From assembly GCF_004138485.1 (NCBI RefSeq), contig NZ_RYEV01000008.1, positions 354,921-418,920 of the forward strand: a stretch of DNA of 64,000 bases, read 5' to 3'. Below, piece after piece: positions 8,549 through 18,065 of the stretch. Position 1 is the stretch's first letter. Each line of letters opens with the position of its first letter. The DNA comes from Peristeroidobacter soli. Its GTDB lineage: Bacteria > Pseudomonadota > Gammaproteobacteria > Steroidobacterales > Steroidobacteraceae. Under the pieces are notes generated by a model. It was given only the letters and a program-made list of their open reading frames with translations. It had not been told where the DNA came from and did not search any database. Position numbers and translations under genes: made by a program.

Positions 8549-9784
8549 TCATCCAATGTTGCCGTCGACTCTGGGCGTGCAATAAATCCAGGTCGATCGT
8601 AGCACCCAAGGCACGAACGCGACGAGCCAGCCAAGCGCGGCAATGGCTTGAATGGCGAGCGAGTCCGAGGCCACTTCGGCGGCCACGCGTGTAATCGTGA
8701 CCGCCTGGATGACGATGAATGCGAACGCCGCGACCTTGCCGAGCACCAGCGGCCGGCCCGAGTGTCCTTGTGTGACGCGCGTCACCATCGCCACCAGCAG
8801 ACTGGCGAAGAACCCGATGAACAACGCGTGCGCCGGCGCCCGGCCGAGGATGAACTGACTGCTCAGTGCGAATTGAATGCTTTGGATCGAGTAGAGCAGG
8901 AAGGCCAATGACAGCCACGCAAAGCCTCCAAACAGCACGAGCAGCAGCGGCGGCGTGTGCCCTCGTCGCGGCAACCAGCGCCACAGCAGCCAGGCGGTCA
9001 TCACTGCCATCGGTGTGTCGACGACCCACAGCCACGCGTAACCATGGCGCAGTTCCAGCCATAGATGGGCCAGGGTCAGCACCCAGAACAGCGCCAGCGT
9101 CGCCATCGGTCGCACGATTCGATAAGTGGGATTCACGGCGCTGGCGAAGAACGGAATCATGCGATGACAAACGGTGAAGTAGATCGGTAGCAGCACGGCG
9201 AACGTGCCCAACTTGATCGCGGCGAATGCCGCACGCGGCTCGGCGAGAAACAAGAACGCGGAGTAGAGCGCGAGGCCGACCAGGCCAAAGCACAATGCGA
9301 ACGCGCAGCTCACTGAGTGCCACGTACGCCCGCCTTCTTGAACGACCAGGCGCACCAGCCACGCGGTGCCGACGAGCCAGCCCGCGGTGTTGAGCATCGC
9401 GCCGAACTTCAGGAGGAAATCGGGATTGCCAAGACCCGCCAGCGCAGCGAGCGTGGCGAGTTGCCCACCAAACATGCCGATGCCGACCGGCACGTAGTGT
9501 TCACGTCGCAATGACGGCAGTGCCATCCAGCGCGGGAACACGGTCAACAGGAAACCAAACATGAAAGCCGGCAGAACCTGGTACTGCATGACGATCGCAT
9601 GCATCCATCCCGGCGGCGCGGAAGGCAGCGCGCTGGATCCTCCGAACCAGCGCGCACTGATCAGCCACCAAGCCCACCAGAGCATTGCCAGCAACACGTT
9701 CGTTGCGCCTATGAAGAACATCAAGCGGTGGGGGGCAGCCGCGATGATGCGCAATGTGCTGGCGGGCAGGGTGACTGTGTTCAT
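8549..9784 (-). CDS. nnrS: NnrS-family membrane protein
   Basis: This 411-residue protein has about 12 hydrophobic segments and the NnrS family features, such as HRLMFFIGATNVLLAMLWWA at the start, a histidine in ARPRMIPFFASA-like context near the middle (CHRMIPFFASAVNP) and FGGQLATLAALAG. NnrS is a heme- and copper-containing inner-membrane protein associated with tolerance of nitrosative stress in NO-respiring bacteria. The gene starts nine bases after the norB stop, so it is probably translated from the norB transcript and controlled by the box at 12127. Confidence 0.9.
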   Translation of the reverse strand: MNTVTLPASTLRIIAAAPHRLMFFIGATNVLLAMLWWAWWLISARWFGGSSALPSAPPGWMHAIVMQYQVLPAFMFGFLLTVFPRWMALPSLRREHYVPVGIGMFGGQLATLAALAGLGNPDFLLKFGAMLNTAGWLVGTAWLVRLVVQEGGRTWHSVSCAFALCFGLVGLALYSAFLFLAEPRAAFAAIKLGTFAVLLPIYFTVCHRMIPFFASAVNPTYRIVRPMATLALFWVLTLAHLWLELRHGYAWLWVVDTPMAVMTAWLLWRWLPRRGHTPPLLLVLFGGFAWLSLAFLLYSIQSIQFALSSQFILGRAPAHALFIGFFASLLVAMVTRVTQGHSGRPLVLGKVAAFAFIVIQAVTITRVAAEVASDSLAIQAIAALGWLVAFVPWVLRSTWIYCTPRVDGNIG

Positions 9785-9793
9785 GTCACTGTC

Positions 9794-12070
9794 TCAACGT
9801 TTCGCGACTTGAGCTCCTTGCGGCACTTCGAGCTTGGCTTGCTTCGGGCCGATCCACAGCCGCAGTACGAACCACGCGAGAGACAAGGCGCCGACGCTGA
9901 AGATGGTGTCGCCAGGGACGCGCAACCACACCAGCAGCTGGATGATCGGCCGCTGCATCAGCTCGGCGGAGCGAGCGAACCAGTAGCCATGATCGATCGC
10001 GGCGGTGAGCTGGATGATGCCGATGGGCAACAGCGTGAACAGCGCCATGCAGGCCAGACCGATGTTGAAGGCCCAGAAGCTGGTCTTCAGCAGACGCTCG
10101 TTCCACACCACATTCGGCTTCAGGCCGCGCAGGCAGAACAACATCAAGCCCACACCGAGCAGACCGTAGACACCGAACAGCGCCGTGTGGCCGTGGAGCG
10201 GAGTGAGGTTCAGGCCCTGCATGTAGTACAGCGGCAGCGGCGGATTGATGAGGAAGCCGAACAGACCGGCGCCCACCAGATTCCAGAACGCCACACCGGT
10301 GAAGAACAGGATCGGCCAGCGATAACGTTGCATCCACGGCGTCGCGGAGCCGAGCTTGAAGGTTTGATAAGCCTCGAAGCCGACGAACGCGAGCGGCACC
10401 ACTTCCAGCGCGGAGAAGCTTGCGCCGAGCGCGATCACTGCCGTCGGAGTACCGGTGAAGTACAGGTGATGCAGAGTGCCGAGCACGCCGCCGCTCAGGA
10501 ACACGATGGTGGCGAACAACACCGCGGTGGTCGCAGTGCTCGTGCGCAGCAGTCCCAGTCGTGTGAACAGGAAGGCGATCACAGCGGTCGCGAACACTTC
10601 GAAGAATCCTTCGACCCACAGATGCACCACCCACCAGCGCCAGTACTCGACCATGGAGAGGTGAGTGTGCTCGCCCCACATCAGACCGGCGCCGTAGAAC
10701 AGGCCGATACAGACCGTGGAGAGGAACAGCAGGGTGATGATGGACTTGGATTCACCGCCCTTCTTGATCGCCGGCCACAGCGCGCGACCCACCAGCGTCA
10801 GCCACACACCCAGTCCGACGAACAGGAAGATCTGCCAGAAACGGCCCAGATCCACGTATTCCCAGCCCTGGTGACCGAACCAGAAGTTCTTGTCCAGGCC
10901 GAGCTTCTGCATCACCGCCAGCCACTGTCCGGTGAACGCGCCCACCACGATGATGAGCAGACAGGTGAACAGGAAGTTGACGCCGAAGCGTTGATACTTC
11001 GGCTCGTGCCCGGAGATCGCGGGGCCGATATACAACCCCATGCCGAGCCACGCGGTCGCGATCCACAGCACTGCCAGCTGCGTGTGCCAGGTGCGGCTGA
11101 GCGAATAAGGAAGGTAGTTGGCGAGTGCGAAGCCGTACGCTTCCTGACCTTCCACTTGATAGTGCGCGGTGATGGCACCGAGCAGGATCTGCGTCAGGAA
11201 CAAGGCGATCACCAGCCAGAAATATTTGCCGGTGGCCTTCATCGACGGCGTGACTCGAATCAACGCCAGCGGATCGGTGGCAGGCAGCTCCGGCGGTGCC
11301 TCGTCCTTGTGACGGGCATGATGCCAGCCGAGCAGCGCGATACCCGCGATCAGGAACATCACGCTGAACACCGTCCACATGAACAGGTGGCCCGGCGGAT
11401 CGTTGCCGACCAGCGTGTCGTGCGGCCAGTTGTTGGTGTATGTGATGTCCTTGCCCGGACGCTGTGTGACCGCCGACCAGGAAGACCACCAGAAGAACGC
11501 CGTCAAGGCGGCCCGATTCTCGGCGGTCATCACCGTGTTGTCCTTCATCGCATACGCCTTGCGCAGCTCCAGCGTTTGCGGATCGTTGCTGAACAGCGAT
11601 TCGTAATGAGCCGCGACTTGTGACATTGCGAGCGCGCGATCTTCGGAGACCGTGATGGTGTCGGTGCTCGCGTCGTAGGTGTTGTTGCGAATACGAGGTT
11701 TCAGGCGGGCCGCGAATGCTGCCTGCGTGTCTTCGGGCAATTGTGAGTAACGCTGCGACGTCTCACGTTGCGTATCGATATCCAGCCAGGCGACGGCTTC
11801 GCGATGCAACCAGTCCGCACTCCAGTCCGGAGCCACATAGCCGCCGTGACCCCAAATGGAGCCGAGCTGCTGACCGCCGATGGATTGCCAGACTTGCCGG
11901 CCTTTCTGGATATCGGCGCGCGTGTAGACCGTCGTGCCGTTCTCGGTGACCACCGCCGATGGAATCGGTGGCATCACCCGGTGTATTTCGCCGCCTACCC
12001 ACAGCAGGACGGCAAAGGAAAGCAGCAGCAGGACCCCTAGTCCCACCCATAACCTTCGACTCGCGTTCAT
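9794..12070 (-). CDS. norB: Quinol-dependent nitric oxide reductase (qNor)
   Basis: The 758-residue protein fuses an N-terminal NorC-like extension (residues about 30-230, without a CxxCH heme site) to a 12-helix NorB core of the heme-copper oxidase superfamily. This is the single-subunit qNorB class, which takes electrons from quinol and reduces NO to N2O in the inner membrane. Diagnostic stretches include GSIWGHGGYVAPDWSADWLH in the N-terminal part and WWVVHLWVEGFFEVFAT around an active-site histidine. I chose ATG 12070 because GGAGAGGG sits just upstream; the frame stays open for 11 more codons without such a signal. A regulatory box lies at 12127-12140. Confidence 0.95.
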   Translation of the reverse strand: MNASRRLWVGLGVLLLLSFAVLLWVGGEIHRVMPPIPSAVVTENGTTVYTRADIQKGRQVWQSIGGQQLGSIWGHGGYVAPDWSADWLHREAVAWLDIDTQRETSQRYSQLPEDTQAAFAARLKPRIRNNTYDASTDTITVSEDRALAMSQVAAHYESLFSNDPQTLELRKAYAMKDNTVMTAENRAALTAFFWWSSWSAVTQRPGKDITYTNNWPHDTLVGNDPPGHLFMWTVFSVMFLIAGIALLGWHHARHKDEAPPELPATDPLALIRVTPSMKATGKYFWLVIALFLTQILLGAITAHYQVEGQEAYGFALANYLPYSLSRTWHTQLAVLWIATAWLGMGLYIGPAISGHEPKYQRFGVNFLFTCLLIIVVGAFTGQWLAVMQKLGLDKNFWFGHQGWEYVDLGRFWQIFLFVGLGVWLTLVGRALWPAIKKGGESKSIITLLFLSTVCIGLFYGAGLMWGEHTHLSMVEYWRWWVVHLWVEGFFEVFATAVIAFLFTRLGLLRTSTATTAVLFATIVFLSGGVLGTLHHLYFTGTPTAVIALGASFSALEVVPLAFVGFEAYQTFKLGSATPWMQRYRWPILFFTGVAFWNLVGAGLFGFLINPPLPLYYMQGLNLTPLHGHTALFGVYGLLGVGLMLFCLRGLKPNVVWNERLLKTSFWAFNIGLACMALFTLLPIGIIQLTAAIDHGYWFARSAELMQRPIIQLLVWLRVPGDTIFSVGALSLAWFVLRLWIGPKQAKLEVPQGAQVAKR

Positions 12071-12126
12071 GGACCCTCTCCCACTCATTGGTGGCGGGAT
12101 CATGGGGTCGGGGTGGCGGGGGTGCC

Positions 12127-12140
12127 CTGATCTAAGTCAG
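12127..12140 (-). promoter_or_regulatory. FNR/Dnr-type box upstream of norB
   Basis: CTGATCTAAGTCAG is an imperfect dyad of the FNR/Dnr class, 57 bases before the norB start codon. It lies between the fnr stop (12159) and norB, so norB has its own promoter despite following fnr on the same strand. Confidence 0.75.
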
Positions 12141-12158
12141 GTACGAGAGGGCTGCGGT

Positions 12159-12908
12159 TTATGTGCTCCGAAGCACATTTTCCGCCAACGTCTCCAGCTG
12201 TTTCCGATCCTTCAGCTCGATCTCCCGCCGTTCGACCTGAATCATCCCTTCATCCTGGAACCGCCGGAACACGCGGCTGACGGTTTCCGAGGCGAGCCGC
12301 AGGTAGTTGGCAATATCCGTCCGGGTCATGGTGAGCAGGAACCGGTTGGGCGAGAAGCCGCGAGCGGCGTAGCGTCGTGACAATGTAATCAAGAACGCCG
12401 CCATTCGTTCGTCGGCGGAGAAGTTGCCGGACAGCAGCGTCGCCTTGCCGATATCCAGGCTGAGCAACTTGAACAGTTGCTGTTGCAACCCGGGCATGCG
12501 CGTTGCCAGGGCTGCGATGTTTGGAAACGAGAACCGGCACAGGACGACCGAGTCGAGCGCGATGGCGTTGCTCGGATAGCGGGCCTGCGAGATGGCGTTG
12601 AGGCCGATCACCTCGCCGGGCAGAAAGAACCCCTGGACGTGCTCGCGACCCTCGTGGTCCGTCACATAAGTCTTGACGGTGCCGGAGCGTACGGCCGCGA
12701 TGGCCGTGAACGGATCGCCTTCCCGAAAAATGTGCTCGCCTTCATGGAACGGGCCGATGTGCTCGACCAGCACGTGCAGGTCCCGCAACAGGCTCTTGTC
12801 GTAGCCGCTCTCCAGACAGGCAGCCGAGAACGCGCAGGTACTGCAGAAATGGAAGGCGTCGCCGTCATCGGCGATGCCAGGCACGGGGCGGCGGCTCACG
12901 TCACTCAT
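12159..12908 (-). CDS. fnr: FNR/Anr-type Crp-family regulator with four iron-sulfur cysteines
   Basis: The 249-residue protein has Cys22, Cys25 and Cys31 (FCSTCAFSAAC) plus Cys124 (VVLCRFSF), the four ligands expected for an oxygen-sensing [4Fe-4S] FNR protein. These are followed by a cyclic-nucleotide-type beta barrel and a C-terminal helix-turn-helix whose recognition helix reads ASETVSRVF, with the E-SR pattern that reads TTGAT half-sites. It should dimerise and bind DNA when oxygen is absent. Three boxes of the matching type precede hemN, norB and nirK here, so it is the obvious local candidate, although a separate NO-sensing Dnr could use the same sites. ATG 12908 was preferred over a GTG three codons upstream; neither has a strong ribosome site. 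Confidence 0.9.
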   Translation of the reverse strand: MSDVSRRPVPGIADDGDAFHFCSTCAFSAACLESGYDKSLLRDLHVLVEHIGPFHEGEHIFREGDPFTAIAAVRSGTVKTYVTDHEGREHVQGFFLPGEVIGLNAISQARYPSNAIALDSVVLCRFSFPNIAALATRMPGLQQQLFKLLSLDIGKATLLSGNFSADERMAAFLITLSRRYAARGFSPNRFLLTMTRTDIANYLRLASETVSRVFRRFQDEGMIQVERREIELKDRKQLETLAENVLRST

Positions 12909-12944
12909 TGGCAGCACATTGGCGCTGCCGGCGGGACGCAGCGG

Positions 12945-14342
12945 TCAGATCGCGTTGGAGTAGGTCGGCCCGCCCGGGAGTCGATGATTCAGGTATCGAT
13001 CGAAACACATGGCGATGATACGCAAGAGCAATCGCCCGCGCGAGGTCGCCGAAATGCGCAACCTTTCCAGGGTCACCAAGCCGTCTTTCGCCAGGGGCTG
13101 CACGTGGGCCAGGGCGTCGGCGAAGTAGCGGTTGAAGTCGATGTCGTAGCGCCGCTCCACGGCGGCGATGTCGATCGCGCCCCGGCACATCAGCTGCTGG
13201 ATCACCTCGGCGCGCACCTGATCGTCCAGATCCAGATGACGGCCGCGCCATACCGGGAGATGTCCGGAGTCGACCGCGCCTTCCCACGAGGGCAGATCGC
13301 GGGGATTCTGGCTGAAACTGTCGCCGATATGACTGATGGCACTGACGCCCAGGCCGAGCAGGTCGCAATTGGCATGGGTGGTGTAGCCCATGAAATTTCT
13401 TTGTAACGTGCCGGCATCATAGGCGCGCGTCAGGTCGTCGTCGGGCAGGGCGAAATGATCCATGCCGATGTATACGTAGCCTGCGGCGGTGAGCTTGCCG
13501 ATGGCGAGGGACAACAGTGCGATTCGTTCGCTGGCGTTCGGCAGGGCGCTGGCGTCGATGCGACGCTGGGGCTTGAACAGGTGAGGCATGTGCGCGTAGC
13601 CGTACACCGCGAGTCGGTCGGGGCGGATCTCGAGCACGGTGTCGAGCGTGCGGCCGAAGCCTTCCAGCGTCTGATGAGGCAGGCCATAGATCAGGTCGAC
13701 ATTGACCGAGCGGAACCCGCTGCGTCGACAGGCCTCGATGACGTTCTCGGTGAGCTCGGCGCTTTGGATGCGATTTACGGCTCGCTGCACCGTCGGATCG
13801 AAATCCTGCACGCCGAGGCTGGCGCGGTTCAGTCCCATCTGCGCGTAAGCCGCGATATCCGAGGCGTCGATGAAACGCGGATCGATCTCGATCGAGAAGT
13901 CACGGATCGCGGCGCTGCTGAGCTGAAACTGCTTGCGCAGGCTGCTCATGATGTCGCCGATCTCTTCATGGCGCAGGAAATTCGGCGTGCCGCCGCCGAA
14001 GTGAACCTGGATGACCTCGCGATCGTGATCGAACAACGGACCGGCCAGCGAGATCTCGCGAATCAAACGTTCGACGTAGCGCGTGCCGGCGCTGCGATCA
14101 CGCGAGATGACGCGATTGCAGCCGCAATACAGACACGGGCTCGAGCAATAGGGAACGTGCACATATAACGACAGCCGGCGCGGAATCAGTTCTTCGTTGC
14201 TGCGGCGGATGTACTCGCGCAGCATATCCTCCTTGAAATGCGGCCCGAACTGCGGCGCGGTCGGATAGGACGTGTATCGCGGCCCCGGCTGATCGTAGCG
14301 GCGGAGCAGATCGACATCGCACGTGAGGCATTGGCTCATCAT
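12945..14342 (-). CDS. hemN: Oxygen-independent coproporphyrinogen III oxidase
   Basis: The 465-residue protein is a radical SAM enzyme with Cys66, Cys70 and Cys73 in PYCSSPCLYCGC and the HemN signature RYTSYPTAPQF near the start. It decarboxylates coproporphyrinogen III to protoporphyrinogen IX without oxygen, supplying heme for anaerobic respiration. Two ATGs (14342 and 14339) are adjacent. It lies 36 bases upstream of fnr on the same strand and has an FNR/Dnr box about 36 bases before its start, the usual arrangement for FNR-activated hemN. Confidence 0.95.
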   Translation of the reverse strand: MMSQCLTCDVDLLRRYDQPGPRYTSYPTAPQFGPHFKEDMLREYIRRSNEELIPRRLSLYVHVPYCSSPCLYCGCNRVISRDRSAGTRYVERLIREISLAGPLFDHDREVIQVHFGGGTPNFLRHEEIGDIMSSLRKQFQLSSAAIRDFSIEIDPRFIDASDIAAYAQMGLNRASLGVQDFDPTVQRAVNRIQSAELTENVIEACRRSGFRSVNVDLIYGLPHQTLEGFGRTLDTVLEIRPDRLAVYGYAHMPHLFKPQRRIDASALPNASERIALLSLAIGKLTAAGYVYIGMDHFALPDDDLTRAYDAGTLQRNFMGYTTHANCDLLGLGVSAISHIGDSFSQNPRDLPSWEGAVDSGHLPVWRGRHLDLDDQVRAEVIQQLMCRGAIDIAAVERRYDIDFNRYFADALAHVQPLAKDGLVTLERLRISATSRGRLLLRIIAMCFDRYLNHRLPGGPTYSNAI

Positions 14343-14377
14343 GGCGCTACCGTATGTCAGGTGCGCCGTGCGGTGCC

Positions 14378-14391
14378 TTGACCTAGGTCAG
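14378..14391 (-). promoter_or_regulatory. FNR/Dnr-type box upstream of hemN
   Basis: TTGACCTAGGTCAG forms a near-perfect dyad (TTGAC-CTAG-GTCAG), the best of the three boxes in this block. Activation from this site could also carry transcription into fnr, giving feedback on the regulator. Confidence 0.75.
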
Positions 14392-14463
14392 GTCTCCTGC
14401 GCCGGGGACGGCGACGAGCAGTTTCTTCCGGCTTGAACCGCCGGGTCCGGGTCTTCAGTGGTT

Positions 14464-15429
14464 TCAAAAAGCAGTGCGGTTCCCGCCCGGCGCCCACGAC
14501 ACCGACAGCAGCCAGTTGCTCTCGATGCCTTTGTGAATCTGCTGTTCCAGCACCTGCTGAGTGAGCAACGTGCCGGCATCGATGGACAGATGGGCCGGCA
14601 GATAAGTGATGGTGAAGCCGAGAGTCAGGGACGGATCGCCGAAATGCTTGCCATTGCCGGCGCTGGCGGTGTCGCCGGAAATATCGAAGTCGGGGCCGGT
14701 GATGTGGCCTCGAATGCCGCGCCGGGGCGTTGGATAGGCGAACAACGCATGCGGAGTGAACATCCAGTCGTGGCGTGTGCGCGGCACCTCCAAGCCGAAG
14801 AACGGCGTGATGTGATCGTAACGCGCATCGAAATCGAGCTGGCCTTGCAGTCCTGCCTGCGGGCCGCCGGTGATCGCATAGTCGAAGCGATAGTCCTTCA
14901 GGTCGACCCGTTGCCACAGCACGCCGACGACCCAATTGTGCTCGCCGAGCAGACCTTGCTCTTGATGTCGCGCCCAGAACAAGCCGGCGCCGAAGTCGGT
15001 CGCCGTGCCATCCAGATGGCTGAACTCCGCGTCCACCGGCCGCCCGATGGGAGTTTCCGGAGCGAACAATGTTTGCAACGGCCGGCGGTCGTGATCGGCA
15101 TGCAGGCGCAAGGGATCGTAGAAGCCGAAGGCTCCCAGCCGCGTCCTGCTACTCAGCGATCGGGTAGCGGACATCGAGAGCAACGGTCCCGCGATGTTCA
15201 GATCGCCCGCGGATGCGGAAGCATAAGCCGCCTGGAATTGATAGGCGGTGCTCCGCTGTCCGGTGCCCAGATCCCAGACCGGCAGCGTGGCATAGCGATT
15301 GTCCATCATGACTTCGGGCAGATGCTCCTGGACGAACTCGATGTCGTGTTCCGACCAGGCCGGGCCGGCCAGTGCCAGCGCGAGCGCGCCGGGCAGCACG
15401 ACGGAGGGACGATTCATGGGAGAATGCAT
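14464..15429 (-). CDS. Putative outer-membrane beta-barrel protein
   Basis: The protein (321 residues from ATG 15429; ATG 15417 is also possible) has a signal peptide (SVVLPGALALALAGPAWS). After it come alternating aromatic-hydrophobic strands and Asp/Gly-rich turns typical of a small outer-membrane barrel, ending in NWLLSVSWAPGGNRTAF with a terminal phenylalanine. I do not recognise a named family; it loosely resembles transporter or MetA-pathway outer-membrane proteins. It is divergent from the uvrA-like gene and lies upstream of hemN on the same strand, separated by the FNR box, so it may be functionally unrelated to denitrification. Confidence 0.6.
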   Translation of the reverse strand: MHSPMNRPSVVLPGALALALAGPAWSEHDIEFVQEHLPEVMMDNRYATLPVWDLGTGQRSTAYQFQAAYASASAGDLNIAGPLLSMSATRSLSSRTRLGAFGFYDPLRLHADHDRRPLQTLFAPETPIGRPVDAEFSHLDGTATDFGAGLFWARHQEQGLLGEHNWVVGVLWQRVDLKDYRFDYAITGGPQAGLQGQLDFDARYDHITPFFGLEVPRTRHDWMFTPHALFAYPTPRRGIRGHITGPDFDISGDTASAGNGKHFGDPSLTLGFTITYLPAHLSIDAGTLLTQQVLEQQIHKGIESNWLLSVSWAPGGNRTAF

Positions 15430-15518
15430 GTGGGTCTCGCAGGATCGCTGGCGCTCACACTCAGACGTAGGACGCGCTCCCTCGCGAAACCAATCGCATC
15501 CACAGCAGTTAGTCAGTA

Positions 15519-18065
15519 ATGAAAAAGACCGATTCACGCCTGGACGGTAAAGTCCGTGTCCGCGGCGCACGTGAGCACAATCTGAAGAATGTCGATGTAG
15601 AGATTCCACGCGACGCCTTGGTGGTGTTCACCGGCGTGTCGGGGTCGGGAAAATCCTCGCTCGCGTTCGGCACGCTGTACGCCGAGGCGCAGCGGCGCTA
15701 TCTGGAATCGGTTTCCCCGTATGCGCGGCGATTGTTTCATCAGATGGGCGTGCCGCAGGTCGATGAGATTGACGGCTTGCCGCCGGCCGTCGCGCTTCAA
15801 CAGCAACGCGGTTCGCCGACGACGCGCTCGTCGGTGGGCAGTGTGACCATGCTGTCGAACTTGTTACGCATGCTGTACTCGCGAGCCGGCGATTATCCGC
15901 GCGGTCAAGCGCTGCTGTATGCGGAGTCGTTTTCGCCGAACACGCCGCAGGGCGCATGTCCGACCTGTCATGGGTTGGGTCGGATTTACGATGCGACGGA
16001 AGCCTCGATGGTGCCCGATCCTTCGCTCAGCATTCGAGAGCGAGCCATCGCCGCGTGGCCGCCGGCGTGGCACGGGCAGAACTTGCGAGACATCGCGGTG
16101 ACGCTGGGGTTCGACATCGACAAGCCCTGGCGCGAGCTGTCGAAGAAAGATCGCGATTGGCTGCTGTTCACGGAAGAGCAACCCACAGTGCCTGTGTACG
16201 CGGGTTACGAACCGCACGAAGTGAAGCGCGCATTGAAACGCAAGGAAGAGCCGAGCTATCAGGGAACGTTCACCGGTGCGCGACGCTACGTTCTGCACAC
16301 ATTCGCCAACACCGAAAGCCCGCTGATGAAGAAGCGGGTGTCGCAATACCTGGTGAGTACCGACTGCCCGCTCTGCAAAGGCAAACGGTTGAAGCTCGAA
16401 GCGTTGTCCGTGAAGTTTGCCGAACTGGATATCGCGGAGATGTCGGGGCTGCCGCTCAAGGAACTGGCCAAACTGTTGAAACCGTATGCGTCCGCGACGG
16501 CGCCCCGTTGGCGCAAGCTCGAAGCGGAGCATCCGGAGAAGGCATTGGTCACACAGCGCATCGTGCAGGATCTGGAAGCACGCGTCGCGGTGATGCTCGA
16601 CTTGGGCTTGGGCTATCTGTCGCTGGAGCGCAGCACGCCCACGTTGTCGCCGGGGGAACTGCAGCGTCTGCGGCTCGCCACTCAGGTGCGATCGAATCTG
16701 TTCGGTGTCGTGTATGTGCTCGACGAGCCGTCGGCGGGTCTGCATCCTGCGGATACGAAGGCACTGCTCACGGCGCTGGATCAGCTGAAGGCAGCGGGTA
16801 ACTCGTTGTTCGTCGTCGAACATGAGCTCGATGTGATTCGGCACGCCGACTGGATCGTGGATGTTGGCCCGGCCGCGGGTGAGCATGGCGGCCAGATCCT
16901 GTACAGCGGACCGCCCGAGGGGCTCGCATCGATCGAAGCGTCGCACACGCGTCGATTCCTGTTCTCCGAATTCAAACTGCCGCCGCGTGAACCGAGAGCG
17001 CCGCGCGAGTGGCTGAAGTTGAGCGGCGTGACCCGCAACAACCTGGAAAAGCTCGACGCGCAGTTCCCACTCGGTTTGTTGACCAGCGTCACTGGCGTGT
17101 CGGGCTCGGGCAAGTCGACGCTGGTGAGTCAGGTGTTGGTCGAATTGGTCTCGGCGCATCTCGGGCAGGCGGTCGTTGCCGATGAGGAAGAGGGCAGTGA
17201 GCTGGAGCGCACCATCGTGCACACGCTCGGCGGCAAGATCGTCGGCGGCATGGATCGGATCAAGCGACTGGTGCGCGTGGACCAGAAACCGATCGGTCGC
17301 ACGCCACGCTCCAATCTCGCGACTTACACCGGGCTGTTCGACTACGTGCGAAAACTGTTCGCGGCCACGAAGACCGCGCGCTCGCGCCGCTATGACGCGG
17401 GCCGATTCTCTTTCAACGTTGCGAAAGGCCGCTGCGAGACCTGCGAAGGCGAAGGCTTCGTGATGGTCGAGCTGTTATTCCTGCCGAGCGTGTATGCGCC
17501 CTGTCCGACGTGTCATGGTGCTCGATACAACGCGCAGACACTGGAGATTCGATATCGAGACAGGAACATCGCCGACGTGCTGGCGATGACTGTCGATGCG
17601 GCATGGCAATTCTTCGAGGATGAGCCGCACATTCATCGCTCGCTCGACGTGCTTCGCGAAGTGGGGCTGGGGTATTTGCGGCTCGGGCAAGCGGCGACCG
17701 AGCTGTCCGGCGGCGAAGCTCAGCGCATCAAGCTGGCCACCGAGCTGCAGCGCCTGTCCAAGGGCGATACCTTATATGTATTGGATGAGCCGACCACCGG
17801 CTTGCATCCGTCCGATGTCGAGCGCTTGGTCGTCCAGCTCGAGCGTCTGGTGGACGCGGGCAATACCGTCGTGGTCGTCGAGCACGACATGCGGGTGGTC
17901 GCCGGTAGCGACTGGGTGATCGATATGGGGCCGGGCGCGGGCGATGAAGGCGGCTCGATTGTCGTCACCGGGCTGCCCACGCAGGTCGCCAGCTCCAAGC
18001 GGAGCCGGACCGCGCCCTTCCTGGCGGAGTTTCTGCAAGCGTCCTCAGATGCGCACCTGCCGTGA
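15519..18065 (+). CDS. Short UvrA paralogue (UvrA-family ABC ATPase)
   Basis: This 848-residue protein has two ABC ATPase halves with Walker A motifs [12 protein letters not shown] and [12 protein letters not shown], two signature motifs ([12 protein letters not shown] and [12 protein letters not shown]) and Walker B stretches ([26 protein letters not shown]). Zinc modules are present in the first half (CPTCHGLG) and second ([14 protein letters not shown]). Canonical UvrA is about 940 residues, so roughly 90 residues are missing, as in UvrA2-type paralogues that lack the UvrB-binding part. Such paralogues are linked to DNA-damage or drug tolerance rather than to core excision repair. The primary uvrA is presumably elsewhere. 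Its end overlaps the convergent hydrolase by 21 bases. Confidence 0.85.
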   Translation: MKKTDSRLDGKVRVRGAREHNLKNVDVEIPRDALVVFTGVSGSGKSSLAFGTLYAEAQRRYLESVSPYARRLFHQMGVPQVDEIDGLPPAVALQQQRGSPTTRSSVGSVTMLSNLLRMLYSRAGDYPRGQALLYAESFSPNTPQGACPTCHGLGRIYDATEASMVPDPSLSIRERAIAAWPPAWHGQNLRDIAVTLGFDIDKPWRELSKKDRDWLLFTEEQPTVPVYAGYEPHEVKRALKRKEEPSYQGTFTGARRYVLHTFANTESPLMKKRVSQYLVSTDCPLCKGKRLKLEALSVKFAELDIAEMSGLPLKELAKLLKPYASATAPRWRKLEAEHPEKALVTQRIVQDLEARVAVMLDLGLGYLSLERSTPTLSPGELQRLRLATQVRSNLFGVVYVLDEPSAGLHPADTKALLTALDQLKAAGNSLFVVEHELDVIRHADWIVDVGPAAGEHGGQILYSGPPEGLASIEASHTRRFLFSEFKLPPREPRAPREWLKLSGVTRNNLEKLDAQFPLGLLTSVTGVSGSGKSTLVSQVLVELVSAHLGQAVVADEEEGSELERTIVHTLGGKIVGGMDRIKRLVRVDQKPIGRTPRSNLATYTGLFDYVRKLFAATKTARSRRYDAGRFSFNVAKGRCETCEGEGFVMVELLFLPSVYAPCPTCHGARYNAQTLEIRYRDRNIADVLAMTVDAAWQFFEDEPHIHRSLDVLREVGLGYLRLGQAATELSGGEAQRIKLATELQRLSKGDTLYVLDEPTTGLHPSDVERLVVQLERLVDAGNTVVVVEHDMRVVAGSDWVIDMGPGAGDEGGSIVVTGLPTQVASSKRSRTAPFLAEFLQASSDAHLP

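Noticed and set aside
8106..9362. Minus-strand open frame of 418 codons overlapping nnrS and the SirB2-like gene
   Set aside because: Same strand but a different frame, with Arg-rich sequence; the two real genes account for the region.
9599..11623. Plus-strand open frame of 674 codons
   Set aside because: It is exactly antisense to norB and the start of nnrS and consists of Gln/Arg/His/Glu-rich sequence without domains.
12477..14168. Plus-strand open frames over fnr and hemN
   Set aside because: The minus-strand genes are unmistakable from their cysteine motifs, and the plus-strand products are low-complexity shadows.
15864..17222. Minus-strand open frame of 452 codons
   Set aside because: It is antisense to the UvrA-like gene, whose ATPase motifs are intact on the plus strand; the predicted protein is Arg/Gln-rich.
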